NCBI RefSeq assembly: GCF_003857055.1
Contig: NZ_QGSZ01000369.1
Span: forward strand, 1-32,413
From: Micromonospora inaquosa
GTDB lineage: Bacteria; Actinomycetota; Actinomycetes; Mycobacteriales; Micromonosporaceae
Reading direction: 5' to 3'
Length of the DNA: 32,413 bases
Shown: positions 29,997 to 32,413 of the stretch, one piece after another
Numbering within the stretch: the first letter of the stretch is position 1
Layout: the number at the start of each line of letters is the position of its first letter
Made by a program: the position numbers and the translations under genes
Notes under the pieces: model-generated
What the model saw: only the letters and a program-made list of their open reading frames with translations
What the model was told of the DNA's origin: nothing
Database searches by the model: none

Positions 29997-31912
29997 TTAC
30001 TTCAGGGCGAGGGTGCGGGCGTCGGAGGCGATGACGCTGGCGACCTCGGCCGGCACCAGCTTGCCGGCCTGCCGGTCGGCGTAGGCGGCCAGCTCGGCGT
30101 ACTGGGCGTGGGCCAGCTTGAGAGTCATCGCAGTGACGGCGGACGGGTCAGCGCCCGAGGTGAGGATCAGGTAGCCGAGGCCGGCCTGGCTCACCGTCAC
30201 GGTGAAGGTGCTGGTCGCGGTGGCGGTGCCCTCGGGCCCGGTCACCTCGGTGGAGATGGTGTGCCGACCGGCGGTCAGCTTGGCCAGGTCGAGCCTGCGC
30301 CCGGCGGCCGACTTCTTGCCGTCCAGCGTGACGGTGACGGTGTCCGCGTTGGTAGCGGCGACGGCGATCACCGGGGACTGCGCCCGGTCCAGCCGAGCCC
30401 CGTTGGCCGGCGAGGTGATCTGCACCGTCGGGTCGGCCGAAGCCCGCTGAAGGAACGCCGAGTTCCAGCCGACCAACTCGGCCGCGCGGTTGGTGATGAT
30501 CGCGTCGGTGCCGATCCGCTCCAGCCGCTGCCACAGGCCGGCGGAGTCCATCGTCCAGGCCATCACGGCGACGCCGGCGGCGTGCAGCGGGGCGACGAGC
30601 TCCGGCTTGGCCAGCAGCGCGTTGCCGTCCGGGTTGTACGCCGTCAGGTGCAGCTCCTTCGCGAGCGCCACCGGGTCGGCGTCGAGGGTGCTGCGGAGCA
30701 GACCGAGCGGCAGCTCGGGGGCGATCTCGTAGGTGTACCTCAGGGCGTCGACCTCGAAGCTCTGAATGAAGACCCGGCCCATCATCTGCTCGTCCCGGAT
30801 CACCTGGATGATCGTGGCGACCTCGTCCCGGGTGTGCTTGCCCTTGATCTCCACGAGCAGGTTGCCACCCCGGGTCCGCAGGTCGGCGAGCTGCTCGGCG
30901 AGGGTGGGCACCCGCTCGCCGACGTACTGCGGGCCGAACCAGGAGCCGGCGTCGAGTGCCTTGATCTGTGCGGCGGTCAGGTCCCGGATGTTGCCGGTGC
31001 CGTCGGTGGTCCGGTCGACGGTGCCGTCGTGCAGGATGAACGGGATGCCGTCCTTGCTCGGCTGGACGTCGTTCTCGATCCAGTCGGCGCCGCCCTTACG
31101 GGCGATCTCCTGAGCGACGAGGGTGTTCTCCGGTGCGGCGGCGGACGCGCCCGGTGGGCGATCACGGTGAACGGGCTGCCCTCGGGGCGGAGGTAACCGT
31201 TCGGTGCCAGCTCGGTGACGGTGACGTCGTCGTACGACACGGTCGCGCCGTTCACGAAGAGCCCCTGGACGCCGTCGGCGGAACGCTGGAGGCTGCTCGT
31301 GCGCATCGCCTCCCGCCCGTCGAAGATCCAGCGGGCCTGGTTGCCGTGCACCTCGACGGCGACCCGGACGTCGCGGCCGGTGCCGGCGGCGGACGGGGCG
31401 GAGGCGGTGTTCGTCACCGCCCAGGCGTCGGCCGTGGTCCGCTGGGCGAATTCGAGCCCGTTGGCGGCGGTGGTGCCGCTGCGCATGGTGGCGATCCACC
31501 AGGGGGTCGCGCCGTTGGCGGGGACGTCGATGCCGAGCGAGGCCCAGCGGGTGGCGGCCGAGACCGACTCGAAGCGCATGGTCGCCTCAAGGCGGAAGTC
31601 GTTCAGGTGCCGACCGAAAGTGATCTTGTTGTTCTCGCTGGAGTTGGCGGAGGTTCCGTACAGTCGTCCGTTCTCGACCTTCCAGGCGCCGTCGACCGCG
31701 TTCCAACCGGTGGGCAGCGACCCGGCCGAGAAGTTCTCCGAGACGACGACGTGGCCCGGCTCGGCGACGGCGGGCGACGAGGTGGCGACGGCGACCCCGA
31801 CGGCCCCGCCGGTGACGGCGAGGACGGCGACGGAGGCGGCGGCCCGGGTACGCAGGGCGCCGAGGCGCGACCCGGCGCGGCGAAGCGACGTTGATGCGGG
31901 TAGGACAGTCAT
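29997..31912 (-). pseudogene. Secreted multi-domain glycerophosphodiester phosphodiesterase, frameshifted in the catalytic motif
   Basis: From the ATG at 31910-31912 the protein has a long signal peptide (cleavage near Ala50, PAVA-EPG) and a concanavalin/LamG-like beta domain (about 55-225, ENFSAGSLPTGWNAVDGAWKV). The GDPD domain then begins with FTVIAHR. The next codons lose frame: a C-run of three (31150-31152) must be four to read FTVIAHRGASAAAPENTLVAQE. After that base the other frame continues with every GDPD motif (WIENDVQPSKDG, ILHDGTVDRTTDGTG, LLVEIKGKHT, AVMAWTMD), an Ig-like domain (ITSPANGARLD...) and a C-terminal helical repeat resembling FIMAH, to TAA at 29997. As written the product stops being GDPD after His-Arg. 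Apart from this single base the gene looks intact and under selection, so a sequencing error or very recent mutation is likely. Confidence 0.85.
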
Positions 31913-32008
31913 GGTCGGAACGGTACGAAGCGCGCCCGAACTAATGATCAATCAAGCATGGCTGCCGCCGGAACGTCGGGTGTACCCCGCTCGACCGCGC
32001 GTCTCGGG

Positions 32009-32413
32009 TCAGTCCGACAGGCCGGCGCAAGCGACCCCGTCAATGGTGCACGCCCTGGGGGCGGAACCGGTCAACGAACCGTTGACCCGGAACGTCACCC
32101 GGATCGAGGCGCTTCCGGGCACCTGACCGGTGTCTCCGTCCGGCACGAACGTCCACACCGCACCGTCGCGACTGGCCTGCGCCCCCTCGACCCCGCTGAC
32201 CCCCAGCGACTCCCGGGGAAGGGTGACGACCAGCGTCCACCGCGACGCCGGGACCGCGCCGGGGTTGCTGATCGTCACGGTCACGCCATAGCTGAGCAGG
32301 GCGTTGTCCGTGATGGCGAAGTCGGCGCCCAGGGCTGCCGGAGTGGGTTCGGCGTCGGCGGTCGCACCGGTCGGCGTGGGCCGGCTGGACGCCCCGCCGG
32401 TCGGTGCGACCGC
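32009..32413 (-). CDS. C-terminal part of a secreted/surface protein with CBM2-like beta-sandwich (partial)
   Basis: The reading frame is open to the right edge; 134 residues are visible. It starts in an Ala/Pro/Thr-rich linker (SSRPTPTGATADAEPTPAA) and leads into a beta-sandwich of about 100 residues: YGVTVTISNPGAVPASRWTLVVTLP, GAVWTFVPDGDTGQVPG, ASIRVTFRVNGSLTG. It ends with two Cys four residues apart (CTIDGVAC), probably a disulphide. The N-P-G followed by x-W-T-L pattern is that of CBM2-like or related carbohydrate-binding domains attached by Pro/Thr linkers, but conserved surface Trp residues are few. The catalytic or anchoring part lies beyond the window. Confidence 0.65.
   Translation of the reverse strand, partial: AVAPTGGASSRPTPTGATADAEPTPAALGADFAITDNALLSYGVTVTISNPGAVPASRWTLVVTLPRESLGVSGVEGAQASRDGAVWTFVPDGDTGQVPGSASIRVTFRVNGSLTGSAPRACTIDGVACAGLSD

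Noticed and set aside
31133..32126. Two + strand frames over the start of the secreted GDPD gene
   Set aside because: They are shadows; the leftward frame has a signal peptide and lectin-like domain.
1..32413. tRNA genes, CRISPR arrays, insertion sequences, prophage or integrase genes
   Set aside because: I found no cloverleaf-like sequence, no regularly spaced direct repeats and no transposase, integrase or phage motif on either strand by reading; absence of short RNAs cannot be proved by eye.

Overview
The window is high-GC DNA (about 70 % G+C by eye) with strong third-position G/C bias, GTG starts and actinobacterial gene families: a Methyltransf_19-type methyltransferase, DUF6069, an ECF sigma factor with a SnoaL-like tail, HelR, and secreted proteins with CBM2-like domains. 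A filamentous actinobacterium, most likely in the Micromonosporaceae, is the best guess. That is an inference; the window has no rRNA or other marker to prove it. I saw no tRNA, CRISPR array, insertion sequence or phage gene.

Layout. (1) 1-2483: a GntR/FCD repressor divergent from a fumarylacetoacetate-hydrolase-family enzyme and an SDR dehydrogenase, which fits the end of a non-phosphorylative deoxysugar-acid (fuconate/rhamnonate type) pathway. (2) 2496-3407: a HEAT/LRV-type repeat protein. (3) 3556-5303: an ECF sigma factor, then a cupin-like module that runs in frame, with no stop codon, into a DUF6069 membrane protein. (4) 5356-12353: a second GntR/FCD regulator divergent from an aldonate cluster: sugar-type binding lipoprotein, two permeases, D-galactonate dehydratase, a ManD-family dehydratase and gluconokinase. 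No transporter ATPase and no KDG kinase or aldolase is present. (5) 12422-17884: a single 1820-residue polypeptide with biotin carboxylase, biotin carrier, ACC-central-like and carboxyltransferase domains, arranged as in eukaryotic acetyl-CoA carboxylase. (6) 18183-18900: a winged-helix (AlkZ/YcaQ-type) gene damaged by an internal deletion and a +1 G. (7) 19127-20705: a secreted FnIII/CBM2-like protein convergent with a SAM methyltransferase. (8) 20831-24849: a likely operon of serine hydrolase/PBP-like lipoprotein, histidine kinase and LuxR-type response regulator. (9) 25035-27267: helR, encoding an RNA-polymerase-protecting motor ATPase, with a full rifamycin-associated element (RAE) upstream. 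(10) 27414-29948: YccF-family protein, intracellular glycerophosphodiesterase, DUF4231 (SLATT-like) protein and an unknown membrane protein. (11) 29997-31912: a secreted glycerophosphodiesterase broken by a one-base deletion inside its catalytic His-Arg-Gly motif. (12) 32009-end: the C-terminus of a secreted protein with a beta-sandwich domain.

The convergent gene pairs are separated by long GC-rich hairpins, mostly without a T-tract. The strongest specific predictions are the RAE-helR pair (inducible protection of RNA polymerase from rifamycins), the single-chain carboxylase, and the lipoprotein/two-component operon. Both frameshifts lie in G/C homopolymers, so they could be sequencing errors rather than true inactivation.
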